Part shown: positions 22,432 to 34,594 of the stretch, in pieces | Position numbering within the stretch: the first letter of the stretch is position 1 | Layout of the letters: the number at the start of each line of letters is the position of its first letter | From: Benincasa hispida | Taxonomy: Eukaryota > Streptophyta > Magnoliopsida > Cucurbitales > Cucurbitaceae | DNA length: 64,000 bases | Direction of reading: 5' to 3' | Assembly (NCBI RefSeq): GCF_009727055.1 | Contig: NC_052350.1 | Coordinates: 22,077,364-22,141,363, forward strand | Made by a program: the position numbers and the translations under genes | Notes under the pieces: generated by a model | Told to the model about the DNA's origin: nothing | The model's database searches: none | What the model saw: only the letters and a program-made list of their open reading frames with translations

Positions 22432-23158
22432 CCCAGACTGAATTCAAATTACCCAGTGTGTGAAAGAAGTAAAATATCCCTGACGCAGAAACCAAAATGT
22501 TACCTTCTTAGCAAGTTCCACTCCGATTTTTCACTTCTTCTTATCCACTGGGTTTCTTTGAAATCGTCCATCTCTACGTTTTATTGCATCCATTTGTTGT
22601 CGTTAACATTCATTATAGTAGAGGTATTTCACTATTCACTTTGTATAATTAAAGATTTTAGTTTTAATTTAATCAACCTAGGGTTTAGAATATGTCTACA
22701 TAATTTGAAAAATCTTTGCATTTCTTTTGCATTTTTCTACATATTTCTATTTTTTTTTTGTTTGTTTCTTGTCTGTTACATTGATTTTAAGGGGATTTAA
22801 GCTTCATCTTTCATAAAAATTGGTTTGAATCTCGATCAAGATTGGATGAATTGTGCCTGAAATTCGTCAAATCTATCCCAAGATTCACTAACTGTTGAGG
22901 GTTTTAGGGCCATTATATATTTCATACAGGGAATATGTTGCCTGAGATCGGCTCCAAGATTTTATACAGAATGCCCCTAAACTCTCAACTTGTGGCATCC
23001 TGATGTTATTGGCCTGAGTTCTTCAAACTTGGGACACAATTTCGACCGAGATTGACCTCAAGATTTGTAGCAATTTGCATAGTTAATATTGATTTTTATG
23101 GTTTTTTTGTTTATTTTGTTGTTTGAATTTAGCTTTTGATTTTTTGTTTGTATTATGA

Positions 23159-23965
23159 ATGGTATTGGCACTAAAAATCCGCACTTTTGACTACTTTTTG
23201 GCAAATTTGACGTGTTCCCATATGGGAAAAACAATTACTGTCAATAAGAAGAAGTTAATGCCTAGACAACTATACATGTTTAGGAAAACAATTTTTGGTC
23301 ATTTTTTAGACTTGAAGTTTGTTTTGAATGGGCTCTTCTATCATTATATTCTTCTGCGATTGATGGAGGAAGATAGAGAAGATATCATGAGCTTTAAGTT
23401 ATTAGGGAGGAAGGTGCCTTATAGGTGGGAGCAGTTTGACATAGTGACAGATTTGAGATACAACACGAAGCGTACAGTTGAGTTTGATAAGGGTAGAGCT
23501 CTTAGGCTTAAGAGGTTGTACTTGGTTGATATGGTTGACATGAGTAGGATGAAGTTGGACACATTATTTTCAGACTATAAGTTCGAGAGCCATGAGGATG
23601 CGGTAAAGATGACAACATTCTACTTTATTGAGCTGGTTATGATGGGTAAGGAAAAGAGATAGCATATGGACTAGACCATGTTGAGTGTGATCAATAACTG
23701 GGAGGAGTTTTGCAACTATGATTGAGACAACATGATTTTTAGGAAGAGCTTGAGTAGCCTACAAGGTGCACCCAAAGGAAAAGTTGCAATGCACAAGAAT
23801 AAACCTACAAATAGTAAGTCATCTGAGTCGTACAATTATACATATTTCTGTTTGCATTTCAGCTTTGTTGATTGTACCTTAAGATATTTGTTATTGGTAA
23901 CTAACAACAATTATGTAATAATGGTTGTTCATTTGTTATTCAAATTAGTAGGTTTGAGCGTATGA
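23159..23965 (+). pseudogene. DUF1985 domain gene remnant, 5' part (MULE-borne)
   Basis: ORF 23159-23662 (167 residues) resembles the plant DUF1985 domain found in Ulp1-peptidase genes carried by MULEs. It has FRKTIFGHFLDLKFVLNG, then FKLLGRKVPYRWEQFDIVT and TTFYFIELVMMGKEKR. The match is from memory of family texture, not a search. It stops at a TAG (23660-23662). The same frame then resumes with LSVINNWEEFCNYD and, in 23732-23850, FRKSLSSLQGAPKGK, which is the continuation of the domain, so at least two stops have appeared. The gene is interrupted at 24002 by the Copia insertion, and its remainder lies at 32845-33430. The function of DUF1985 is unknown. The usual partner, a C-terminal SUMO peptidase (Ulp1), is not visible here. 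Confidence 0.68.
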
Positions 23966-24001
23966 GATAGTATCTTCACTTCGTGGACGGGTGACACATA
24001 G

Positions 24002-24840
24002 TGTTGGGTTTTATGCCCTAAACGTCGTAGATAGTAAATGTTATTAATTGACCGTCATCAATAAAGAGTAACAATTTGAGGAAATTATATATTAATATGA
24101 TTAATATGTAATTGATTATGGATGTGATCTATAATTCAAATTAAGTTGGAAAGAAGCATTTGAATGAGATTCAAATTATTTATCCAACTGAATTAGATTA
24201 ACAAAAAATTAATTAATAAATAGAGAGGTGTTGCACATAGCATACGATGTTTATGATAATTAAATATGTATACGTTAAATTGAATTTAATGTATAAATAT
24301 TATTTAATTAATGTACTAATTAATTAAATAAGTATTTTTTGATTAATTGTGGACAATGAAAAATTGGAAAAAGACTTGGAGAAGGGGGTTGATCATTTTC
24401 TATATAAAATCTTCCTTATGACCCTTTTAGATAAGCATTTATTGTGCAGATTTTTCCCTAAGCCACAAAAAGAAATCCTCTCTAATCTTCTAAAGGTTTT
24501 TCCTCCTCACCCTCTTCCAATAGTTGGATACCACCTATCATTCTATTGAAATATGTGAGAATAACAAGGTTATTCTCGTGATCATGTTCAAGATTGTTCG
24601 AGGAGACGTTTGTGTTCAAGATCGTTGGAGGAGTCATTTGTTGAAGTATCGAGAAAATCGTTCAAGGAGCTTCGAAATCTACAAAGATAAGAATGGGCAT
24701 TTCCTTTCTCTAAAGCATGCTATTTTCACATGTTTATTCTATACATATTCTATTTTAGTACATTGATTTTGTTTATGTAAAAATCAATTTGTAGGATGCA
24801 AGGCATTCACACGCTTCCGCTTGGGATTTGAATCCCATAA
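24002..24840 (+). repeat. 5' LTR of the Copia element, internally deleted
   Basis: 839 bp against 1825 bp for the right LTR. Sequence matches up to about 24068 (AATAAAGAGT), then jumps to the part equivalent to about 32085 (AAATTATATATTAATATG), a loss of about 1 kb. The end reads GAATCCCATAA where the other LTR has GAATCTCATCA, so the terminal CA is mutated to AA. Confidence 0.85.
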
Positions 24841-25261
24841 ATTGGTATGAGAGCCCAATTTCTTGCATCTTCATTCTTCGTATTTTTTTAAACAAAAATT
24901 AGTTTAGAGGTAGGTTATTAAATCTGAATTTTGAATAAAGGTTTGCAAGATTGGATATTTTTTATTTTGGCACTTAGATTACTTTTAAGATGATTAAAAT
25001 GTAAGGGCCCATTGTATTTTTTGGGCAATTTATTTCTTGCTTTGAGCCTGTAAGTCTGTGTCGATCAATAGAGCAATTGTTGCTGAAGAGATTAGAAGAA
25101 ATAGAGGTTTTCGAGGCAAGTTTGGAGACAAAAACATGCAAAACAGAGGCATTTTAACTCTCAGTGTTGCAATGTTGAAAGGTGTGGCAATAAGACATAA
25201 CACATGGAATTTGCAGCATTGTGACGCTGCCCCTCGGTATTGCAATGCTGCCCCTCGGTAT

Positions 25262-26292
25262 CTTATACATCATATTGATTATCATCATATCGAACATTTC
25301 AAATCAACACCAATAACTGATCCTCAACAGAATCTAAGCTACCAAGGGGACCTTATGGACCTATAGATCCGAAGCTCCAACAGTATGTGAATAATTGACT
25401 AAACTCTTTAGTCATAGGATTCACCATCCGTTAACTGCCAGGCACTCCACTAAAGGCCAACAGCTGAACTCTCCTCATTACAGATATATTATGTGTCCAT
25501 CTTAACTAATCAACAGTGCGACAACCCTTGACAAATTGCTCGTAAGTACAGCTGGGCCAATAATCGTTATGCCTCTTTAGTTACATCTATCTTCTTAAGT
25601 ACCATTGATCCCTCTAATGAACATAAGTCATAGTCCAAATATGACTGCGTCTTCTCTTCCAAAGAGAAGTTGTGGCCATTATGTTCAAGCCCCGGAATCA
25701 GCCCTTAAGAGAGCAATCTCTCTACTTATCCCTACTTCGGGAAAGGAGTGAATTCCATATTATGAATTGAGTTCCCAGCTCCAAGATTAGACAAGTCCTC
25801 AAAAAGGTAGGCATGTTGAGTTGGCAATCTGGCCACTCTCACCAATACTAATCAAAGGACCGCCCTCAAAGGCAGGAGTTCACAAAACACTCAGGATTGA
25901 GGTCATGTCACCTATGGTCGTTTAGGTGAGATGTAAGTCTCTAGTATCAATGGCGTTATATACAGAGTCTAGTCATCTCGTGGTCCAGGTCTTATAAACT
26001 CTTTGTATAGGACACCCCTACTCCACGTCTCTACACGAATGGTCAGGATCAACCATCTGTAGTAGTTTACAACACTTGCAAACCTCTACAAAGCGGGCCT
26101 ATCCGTAGTGTCACCAGGATCAGGTATCCCACCTTAATCCTTATACTACAGACTGATTTAGGTTACCACTTAAGGCATGATCCACTTGTATATTACATAT
26201 ACATGCTTAAGTTCACATAAGATAACCAAGGAGCTTTGTTTATTGGATATGAGTAAATGCCAGAATTAAATAACATTTATTTTATTCATTGA
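25262..26292 (-). repeat. Antisense fragment of a related Copia LTR
   Basis: Read on the minus strand this block follows the right LTR of the host Copia element motif by motif: AATAAATGTTATT, then GGATCATG, then AGTATAAGGATTAAGGTGGG, the CATTCGTGTAGAGACG and GGAATTCACTCC regions, and finally GTTGGAGCTTCGGATCTATAG. Identity is clearly lower than between the element's own LTRs, so it derives from another subfamily. It lies between the primer site and integrase, where gag is expected. Confidence 0.78.
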
Positions 26293-26295
26293 AGA

Positions 26296-27957
26296 ATGTG
26301 TATCTTTACAAAACAACAAGACTCTAAGAGAATTAGGACACCAATCCCAAAAAGAAGATGGGTAAAGAATGGAATTCTAAGGAAGTTAGAAGATGTTTCA
26401 TTAGCTCTATGTGAATTCTGTCTTGAAGGAAAAATAACTAACAGACTTTTTAGTGGAAAAGTTATAAAGCCAAAGAGCCCTTAGAGCTCATACATTCAGA
26501 TCTTTGTGGTCCAATAAATGTAAATAATAAAGAAGGATATGAATACTTCATTTCTATCATAGATGATTATTTGAGGTATAGTTACTTATACCTAATGGAA
26601 CACAAGTCTGAAGCCTTTGAAAAGTTCAAAAAGTATAAGGCCGAAGTTGAAAACCTATTAGGTAAAACAATTAAAATACTTCGATCTGATCAAGGTGAAG
26701 AGTACATGGATTTATAATTCCAGGACTATATGATAGAACATAGAATTCAATCCCGACTTTTAGCACCTGGTACACCTCAGTAAAACGGTGTGTCAGAGAG
26801 GAGAAATAGAACCTTATTAGATATAATTCATTATGTGATGAGCTATGCTCAATTGCTTAACTCGTTTTGGGGTATGCAGTAGAGACTGCAGTTCACATCT
26901 TGAACAATGTTCCCTCGAAAAGTGTTTCTGAAACACCTTTTGAGTTATGAAGAGGGTGTAAACCGAGTTTACGTTACTTTAGAATTTGGTGTTATCATGC
27001 ACATTTGTCAATCCTAAGAAATTGGAGCCTCATTAAAGATTATGCCAATTTGTTAGTTACCTTAAGAAAATGAGAGGTGGTCTGTTTTATGACACTCAAG
27101 AAATAAGGTGTTTGTATTGACAAACGCTACATTTTTATGAGAAATCATAAACCATAGCAAAATAGTATTAAGTGAAGCTACTGAAGCATCAACAAGGGTT
27201 GTTGATGCAGCTGGTTCTTCATCAAGAGTTAATGAAGACGCCAACATTTCAAGTCAGTCTCGTCCTTCTCAATTGTTAAGAGTACCTCAACGCAGTGGGA
27301 GGGTTGTGATACATCCTGACCATTACTTGGGTTTAACTGAAACTCAGATTGTCATACCAGATGATAGTATTGAGGATCCATTGTCCTATAAATAGGCAAT
27401 GAATGGCGTAGACGAGGACCAATGGGTCAAAGCCATGGACCTTGAAATGGAGTCTATGTACTCCAATTTAGTATGGGAGCTTGTAGATCCACCTGAAGGG
27501 GTCAAACCCATAAGGTGTAAATGGATCTATAAAAGAAAGAGAAATGTAGTTGGAAAGATACAAACGTTCAAAGCTAAACTTGTAGCACAGAGTTATACCT
27601 AGAGGGAATGTATTAACTATGAGGAAACATTTCCCTCTGTTGCTATGCTTAAGTCTATAAGAATTCTTGTCTATAGTCACATATTATGATTACGAGATAT
27701 GGAAAATGGATGTCAAGACTGCTTTTCTAAATGGAAACCTTGAAAATAATATCATTATGTCACAACCCGAGGGGTTCATAGCCCAAAGCCAAGAGCAAAA
27801 AGTTTACAAGCTAAATCGATCCATTTATCGGTTGAAACAGGTATCCATATCTTGGAACATTAGATTTGAGCGATCAAATCTTTTAGTTTTAATTAAAACG
27901 TTGATGAACCTTGTATCTACAAGAAAATCATCAATAATAAAGTAGCTTTCATTGGAC
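26296..27957 (+). pseudogene. Copia integrase and N-terminal RT (degenerate)
   Basis: In shifting frames: the integrase zinc region end (LCEFCLEGKITNRLFSGK), the catalytic core with HSDLCGP and ILRSDQGEEYMDL followed by NGVSERRNRTLLDI (the D, D, E residues), a spacer rich in Ser, and RT starting at 27399 with MNGVDEDQWVKAMDLEMESM, then CKWIYKRKRN and WKMDVKTAFLNGNLE, then QPEGFI. It ends at 27957 just before the active-site YVDD segment would be expected. At least six stops or frame changes make it nonfunctional. Confidence 0.85.
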
Positions 27958-28007
27958 TGTAACAATATTGGATTTTAAGCCCGAAAACTCATAAATAGTG
28001 GGAGTTT

Positions 28008-29946
28008 ATTGGGTTTTAAGTCCTAAACCTCGTAGATAGTAAATGTTATTAATTGACCATTATCAATGTTATAGATGTTAAAACGATAAATGTTATTGTT
28101 TGTATTGTTGTCTATTTTGTCTAAATAATCTTAAATCTAATAAACTAACATCCAAGGTTGTCTTATGCATGAGTCGTGAGCTGTATGTGGAGACATATAG
28201 GGATCAATGTTCAAGAGACAACCTAAAGGGTCTATAATATAGGGATAAGACTAGGTACCTTATCCTGGTAACACTATGGATATGACCCACTTTGTATTTG
28301 ATACAAACATAATGATCCAACACGTTCGTGTAAGTGACACACGAGTTAGGTATCCTATGTAATGAGTTTGCATAAGATTGGACTGCGAAATAATAATCAC
28401 TATATCTAATACCGTTGACTCGTTAGGTTCTTATTCCAATAAGATGACCTAGGCAACTTAGTCTTAATCCTGAGTATATTATGAACTCCTATTCATGATG
28501 GATTGTCTTTTAATTTGCATAGGTGGGGGTGGCTAGTTCGCTGACCCAATATGCCTACCATTTTGGGGACAAGACCGAGTGGGAAGCTGGAACATAAAAA
28601 TACAATATGGAATTCACTCATTCCCTCATTGAGGGTAAGTAGATGAGTGTTCCCTTAAGTGGTATCCCTGAGACTTGAACAAAGGGCCCTGCATTCCCAT
28701 TGGCCCGAGAAAGGTTTCTGTTTATTAGTTGGACCATCAACAGGTTGTTCATTAGAGGAACACTGGTACTTAAGGAGCTAGAGGTAACTCAAGGATAAAA
28801 TGATAATTTAACCTAATTGGAGTTATGAACACACTTGAAGGACTAACTTGCTGTATTGGTCTATATTCATGGACACAGAAATATATTTATAGTGAGAAGA
28901 GTGCAGTTATGGGTCTTTAGTGGATTATACCCACATTTAAGAAATATTGATTAATTTGGTTAATGAGTTTAGCCAATTAATCTCATATCGTTGGAGCATC
29001 TGATCTACAGGTCCACCAGGTCTCCTCATTAGCTCATTAGAGGATACTTAAGAGGGATAAGTTGAATTGTTCAAATTAATTTGACAAAACTATATATTAA
29101 TGAGATTAATATATAATTAACTATGGGTATGATCTATAATTAAATTGAAGAGCAATATTTGAATAAGGTTCAAATTAATTCAAGTGAATTAATAGAGAGG
29201 TTTTGCACATATACATAGGATGTATATGACAATTAAATATATACATTAATTTGGGTTTAATGTGTAAGTAGTTATTTAATTATTGTGCAAATCAAAATTA
29301 AATAAGTGTTATTTAATTGTGAAACCTAAATAAGTGTTATTTAATTGGATTAATTAATTGAATAGGTGTTATTTAATTAAATGGGCTGATTAATTAAATA
29401 AATATTATTTAATTAATTGTATAAAAGGAAAATATATTGAGAAAGATGCTTGGCCCCTCTATATAAAGACCTCCCCATAGCCATTGGGAATACACTAAAT
29501 ACACACTTTGATTGTAGAAAAACTCTGACAATACACAACTCCTTAGTGTTATTGTGCAGAATTTTGTCTAAGCCATAAATCCTCTCAACTCTCCAAAACA
29601 CTTTTCTCCCCTCCCTCTCCTAATAGTTGGATACCACCTATCCCTCTATTCGAATCTCAGAGAATAATGAGGTAACTCTTGTGGTAAAGTTTGAGATCGC
29701 TTAAGGGGTTATTCGTGATCAAGACCATTTAGAGATCCGTTCATTGGAACCTTGGAGATGATTGTTCGTGGCAGTTGGAGAATCTATAGAGGTAAGAATC
29801 GTTCTAACCCTTTACTCAATACATGCTAATTTACGTGTTTATCTATTCCGTCTAGTACAACGATTTTGTTTATTGTAAAAATCGAATCGTGGGATGCAAG
29901 ACGATCTCACATGAGAACGTTTCTGTTGTAGGATTTGATCCCTTCA
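28008..29946 (+). repeat. LTR-like block inside Copia reverse transcriptase
   Basis: About 1.94 kb that aligns along its length with the right LTR: TTGGGTTTTAAGTCCTAAAC at the left, ACATCCAAGGTTGTCTTATG, ACCTAAAGGGTCTATAATAT, and GATTTGATCCCTTCA at the right. A purine stretch (AGTGGGAG) precedes it, like a 3' polypurine tract. Right of it RT resumes with MEWMKIQF. No direct repeat flanks it. A stretch near 29260-29420 has extra AATAAGTGTTATTTAATT repeats. It may be a solo LTR or the 3' end of a nested sister element. Confidence 0.75.
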
Positions 29947-31014
29947 TTACTGACATTATGGAATGGATGAAAATCCAATTCTAAATGAAAGATTTGGGAG
30001 AGGCACAGTATGTCCTTGGAATCCAAATCATTAGGGATCACAAGAACAGAAATGCTGGCTCTATCTCAAGCAACTTATATTGATAAAATCTTGACTCGAT
30101 ATTCAATGCATAACTCTAAGAAGATTTTATTACCTTTCAGGCACGGAGTTCACTTATCTAAGGAACAGTGTCCTAAGACACCTCAAGAAGTTGAGGATAT
30201 GAGATGTATTCCCTATGCCTCAATTATGAGCAGCTTAATGTATGTTATACTCTAAACTAGGCCAAACATTTGTTATGCAGTGGAAATAGTCAATAGGTAT
30301 CAGTCCAATCCAAGGTTAGACTACTGTAGTGCGATTAAGAACATCCTCAAATATCTTAGGAGAACGAGGGACTACAAGTTGGTGTATGGAGCTAAGGATT
30401 TAAGGATATATCGACTCTGATTTTCAAACTAACAAGGACTCTAGGAAATTCAAGTCAAGATCAGTGTTTACCTTAAATGGGGGAGTTATAGTATGGTGTA
30501 GTGTCAAGCAAGGATACATTGCAGATTCCACTATGGAAGCTAAGTATATAGTTGCTTGTGAAGCAACAAAGGAAGAAGTTTGGCTTAGGAAGTTTCTAAG
30601 CGATTTGGAAGTGGTTCCAAATATGGACTTGCCTATCACCTTATATCATGTCAATAGTGGGGTAGTAGTCAACTTTAAAGAACCCCGTAGTCACAAATGA
30701 GGAAAGCATATTGAAATGAAGTATCACCTGATACGGGATATTGTGCAATGAGAAGATGTGATTGTCACAAAGATTTTCTCAAAGCACAATATTGATGATC
30801 CATTTACGAAGGCTCTCTCAGCTAAAATGTTCGAAGTTCATCTAGAGAATCTAGGTTTACGAGACATGTACATTGTATAATCTAGGGAAAGTGGAAGATG
30901 TGTAATGAGTATATGAATGCTCTAGTTTATTATATTTATTTACCATATTCCCGCCTTTTGGATTCTGATATCATGTACAGCCCATTGATTAGAGTGTTAG
31001 TTCAAGTGGAAGTT
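29947..31014 (+). pseudogene. Copia C-terminal RT and RNase H (degenerate)
   Basis: Pieces in order: GEAQYVLGIQIIRDHKNR, LSQATYIDKILTRYSM, FRHGVHLSKEQCPKTPQEVE (30010-30255), TRPNICYAVE-like segment, the NILKYLRRTRDY block, and RNase H in 30464-30700 with VFTLNGGVIVW and ADSTMEAKYIVACEATKE, ending with a frame carrying DPFTKALSAKMFE near 30800. Stops at 30253 and later break it. The purine-rich stretch AAGTGGAAG (31005-31013) precedes the right LTR as the polypurine tract. Confidence 0.87.
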
Positions 31015-32839
31015 TGTTAGGTTTCATGCCCTAAAGCTAGTGTTATTAATTGACCGTCATTAATAAAGAGTTATAGATGTTAATTCAATAAATGTTATTG
31101 TGTTGTTTTCTATTTTGTCTTAATAACCCTAAATCCAATAAACTAACATCCAGGGTTACCTTATGAGTCTTGAACTGCATGTGGAGGCATACAAGGATCA
31201 ATGTTCAAGATACAGCCTAAAGGGTCTATAGTATAGGGATCAGGTTGAGTACCTTATCCTAGTGAAATTATGGATACGACTCACTTTGTATTTGGTACAA
31301 AGCAATGATCCAATGTGTTCGTGTAGGTGGCACACGAGTGGGGGTATCCTATTCAATGAGTTTGCATAAGACCAGACGGTGAAATGGTAACCACTAGATG
31401 TAACACAAATGACTAATTAGGTTTCTACTTCACTAGGATGACCTAGGCAACTTAGTTTTAATCTCGAGTATATCATGAACTCCTATTTACGAGGGATTGT
31501 CCTTTCATTTGTATGGGTGAGAATGGTCATTTGCTGACTCAATAAGCCTACCATTTTGGAGACAAGACCGAGTGAGGAGCTGGGAACATAATAATACAAG
31601 ATGGAATTCACTCCTTCTCGTTTTCAGGGTAAGTAGATGAGTGCTCCCTTAAGTGGTGTCTTTAAGACTTGAACAAATGGTCCTACCCTTTCATTGGCCC
31701 GAGAGGTATTTTTGTTTATTGGTTAGAGCATAAACAGATTGTTCATTAGAGGAGCACTGGTACTTAAGGATTTAGAGGTAACCCAATGATAAAATAGTAA
31801 TGTGACCCATTTAGAGTTACAAACACTCATGAAGGACTAAATTATTATTATTGGTCTATATCCATGGACACAGAAATATATCTATAGTGAGAAGAGTACA
31901 GTTGTGGGTCTTTAGTGGAGTGTACCCACAATTAACGAATATTGATTAACTTGGTTAATGAGTTTAGTCAATTAATCTCATATCGTTGGAGCTTCTGATC
32001 TACAAGTCCACCAGGTCCACTTGTTAGCCTATTAAAGGATATTAAAGAGGAATGATTTGAATTGTTCAAATCAGTTTGAGAAAACTATATATTAATATGA
32101 TTAATATATAATTGATTATGGATGTAATCTATAATTCAAATTAAATTGGAAAGAAACATTTGAGTGAGATTTAAATAATTAATTCAAGTGAATTAGATTC
32201 ATAAAGAATTAATTAATAAATAAAGGTGTCGCACATAGATATACGATGTTTATGATAATTAAATATATATGTTAAATTGGATTTAATGTATAAATAGTTA
32301 TTTAATTAATGTGCTAATTAATTAAATAAGTGTTATTTAATTAATTGTGCACCAAGGAAAATTGGAAAAAGACTTGGAGAAGGGGGTTGACCCTTCTCTA
32401 TATAAAGTCTTCCTTATGGCACTTTTTGGGCAAGCATTCATTGTGCAGATTTTTTCCTATGTTACAAAAAGAAGTCCTCTCTACTCCTTCAGAGGTTTTT
32501 CCTTTTCACCCTCTTCCAATAGTCAGATACCACCTATCCTTCTATTGAAATCCTTGAGAATAACAATATTATTCTCGTGGTTGTGTTCAAGGTTGTTCGA
32601 GGAGACGTTTGTGTTCAAGATCTTTGAAGGAGTCGTTCATTGGAATATCGAGAGGATCGTTCTTTAGAGCTTGGGAATCTACAAAGGTGAGAATGATTCT
32701 TTTCTTTCTCTAAAGCATGCTATTTCACATGTTTATTCTACACATATCTTGTTTTAGTACATTGATTTTGTTTATGTAAAAATCGATTTACAAGATGCAA
32801 AGAGTTCACACGCTTCTGCTCGGGATTTGAATCTCATCA
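31015..32839 (+). repeat. 3' LTR of the Copia element
   Basis: 1825 bp, TG at 31015-31016 and CA at 32838-32839, followed directly by the CATAG duplication. It holds the complete LTR sequence that is shortened in the left LTR. Small ORFs at 32345-32667 lie in it and are not genes. Confidence 0.88.
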
Positions 32840-32844
32840 CATAG

Positions 32845-33430
32845 GTTATCCAGTGATGCTATACCTTGCATTTTACGATGGAGTTGCACGTACTGACTTG
32901 GAGCAAAGGTGATTCAGACCCAGGTGTTTGGGTCTCAAGTGATAAGTCGTCCTTCCTGCCTTAGGTTTGATAGCTATATTATAGGATTTAGGATTTAGAA
33001 TTTATTTTGTAATCCTATGGTTACATATAGGCTCATTCCAATGATTGAGGAGCTGGCCTACTTCAGTCCATTCGTAGTCGAGCGCAGATTGGTATGTGGA
33101 GCCTCCCCCTTTCTTCTAAAGAGAATGTGATTGGTGCACCATTGAAGGGTGAGAGTGAGGAACGGGTGGATGAACCTGATAAGGTGGATAAGCCATTGGT
33201 GGGTGGACTTGTCACAAGTGTTGATCCACATGTGGGGGCCCACTTACGATAGGTGCACATGTTAAGGGCCCACATGTGATAGTTCCACATGCAAGGACAC
33301 AAGTAACTGGATCACAAAGGACGTGTGAGTGTAGTCATCACTTGCAGCGCTTAGAGGATAAGTTGGATCACATGGAGCTCTCATTCACGACTGAGCTGAA
33401 GGCAAAAAGGATATGTTGTTGATGATTATG
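32845..33430 (+). pseudogene. DUF1985-type gene remnant, 3' part (MULE-borne)
   Basis: After the Copia insertion the plus strand carries protein-like stretches: one from about 33090 to 33250 (KENVIGAPLKGESEERVDE, then DKPLVGGLVTSVDPHVG) and one near 33330-33415 with LQRLEDKLDHMELSFTTELK, a likely coiled coil. These fit the acidic linker and coiled-coil part after DUF1985 in MULE-borne genes. Stops separate them, and no Ulp1 peptidase His-Asp-Cys region is seen. Confidence 0.5.
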
Positions 33431-33485
33431 AAGGTAAATTACATTATAATATTCTCAACATTGAATTTTAGTGCATTAAATTATT

Positions 33486-33854
33486 TCATTCATCATATAT
33501 TTCTAGGGCAAAGCAGTTGATTCTCAACAGTTCTAATAGAAATATATTATCATTCAATGGACTTAATGATCTCACACCATTCGAATTCATGTTATATTCA
33601 AGAATAAAATAAAGATAGGATGGATATGAGGGAATATTTTGGGCCACTAGAATTTTAAATGACGATGTCATACTTCTAGTTTTATAGACTACTACTAATA
33701 GGTTCGACACCAAAAGAGCCATTTGAGACACAACGCTGCTAGTTAAGAAAAAATGTAGGTCTTCTTGATTACTAATCACAAAAGCAGATACATTTGGTCT
33801 AACATTATACAGACACCTTATAACCAAATCAAATTCAACGAAATTATATCCCAC
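33486..33854 (-). pseudogene. Probable MULE transposase N-terminal fragment
   Basis: A 122-codon minus-strand ORF reading inward from the right TIR. It contains FDLVIRCLYNVRPNVSAFVI followed by NQEDLHFFLTSSVVSQMALL. This resembles the N-terminal MuDR-type domain that precedes the zinc finger and catalytic region of plant MULE transposases. The catalytic DDE part is absent, presumably lost. The assignment rests on position inside the TIRs and motif texture, so it is tentative. Confidence 0.45.
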
Positions 33855-34483
33855 TTATTCTATATATTTGTCGTAAAAAATCCTCATAAGTTATTCCAAT
33901 GTCTACAATTAAATCTTTTAATTGGCCTTCAATGTATTCTTTCTTATTCTCTTTCTATTTTCCACCGAAACAAACAAATATACGAGGCATCTTAGAAAAA
34001 GTCAGACATACATACAAAAAGTTACTAAAACCATCAAGATCTCGGGGAGAATCTGTAATCTCAGTAAAAAATGTCAATATGTCGTACGATATTTCAAACC
34101 CTATGGTAAATCTTGAGGTAAATATCATCCATCACGGCCAAGATTTTGAATCTTGACCAAAACCACACAAACAAAATCTTTTGGGCTCAACAACATGCAT
34201 GTAATAAGGCAAACACATTTTAAAAAGACAAGATTAAGATATATACCTTATTTTTGTGATTTGTGCAAAGAGATGGATTGGGAGAGTTTCTAACACTTGG
34301 GAAAAACTTTTTAGAACCAAAACTTGTAGAGCAAATTCCCCAATTTTTGGGTTATAAAACAATGATATAATAATAACATAAAAATGGTTATTATTGAGGG
34401 CATAATCGTAAAATTCAATTTTTATTAACAATTTCATACACATGGGGGAATTATTTATTTTCTATTTTCTAACTCAATCTCAT

Positions 34484-34594
34484 GCATGATCTCGGCCAAG
34501 ATAGTCCGAGAAAAACCTGTTGAACAAATTTTTTAAAAAAATGTGTTAGTTTTGAAATGTGAAAATTTCATAGGGTTATTTTGGATAATTTTCC
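34484..34594 (-). repeat. Right terminal inverted repeat of the MULE
   Basis: Reverse complement of this block begins GGAAAATTATCCAAAATAAC and matches 22324-22431. The bases right of it (AAATGTTTT) do not repeat on the left side. Confidence 0.75.

Larger units (their letters stand above)
24002..32839 (+). mobile_element. Copia LTR retrotransposon with additional nested LTR material
   Basis: Flanked by a perfect 5 bp target duplication CATAG (23997-24001 and 32840-32844). The left LTR begins TGTTGGGTTTTATGCCCTAA and the right LTR TGTTAGGTTTCATGCCCTAA. Next to the left LTR is a methionine primer site (TGGTATGAGAGCCC). Integrase, RT and RNase H follow in Copia order. Gag is absent: its place holds an antisense LTR piece (25262-26292). 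RT is split by a third LTR-like block (28008-29946). All coding parts have stops. Confidence 0.88.
22324..34594. mobile_element. Mutator-like element (MULE) with long TIRs and nested Copia
   Basis: The left end GGGAAATTGTCCAAAATAAC (22324) matches the reverse complement of the right end, GGAAAATTATCCAAAATAAC (ending 34594). The similarity continues for about 108-111 bp, including TTTTCACATTTCAAA and a GTTCAA(T/C)AGGTTTTT block. Long TIRs of this kind are typical of MULEs. Inside, a DUF1985-type gene reads inward from the left and a probable transposase N-terminus reads inward from the right. A Copia element fills 24002-32839. Without it the element would be about 3.4 kb. No 9 bp target duplication is seen: the left flank is microsatellite. 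Confidence 0.72.

Noticed and set aside
33063..33302. Two minus-strand ORFs in the MULE
   Set aside because: They are antisense shadows of the plus-strand linker of the DUF1985-type gene, which has better protein character.
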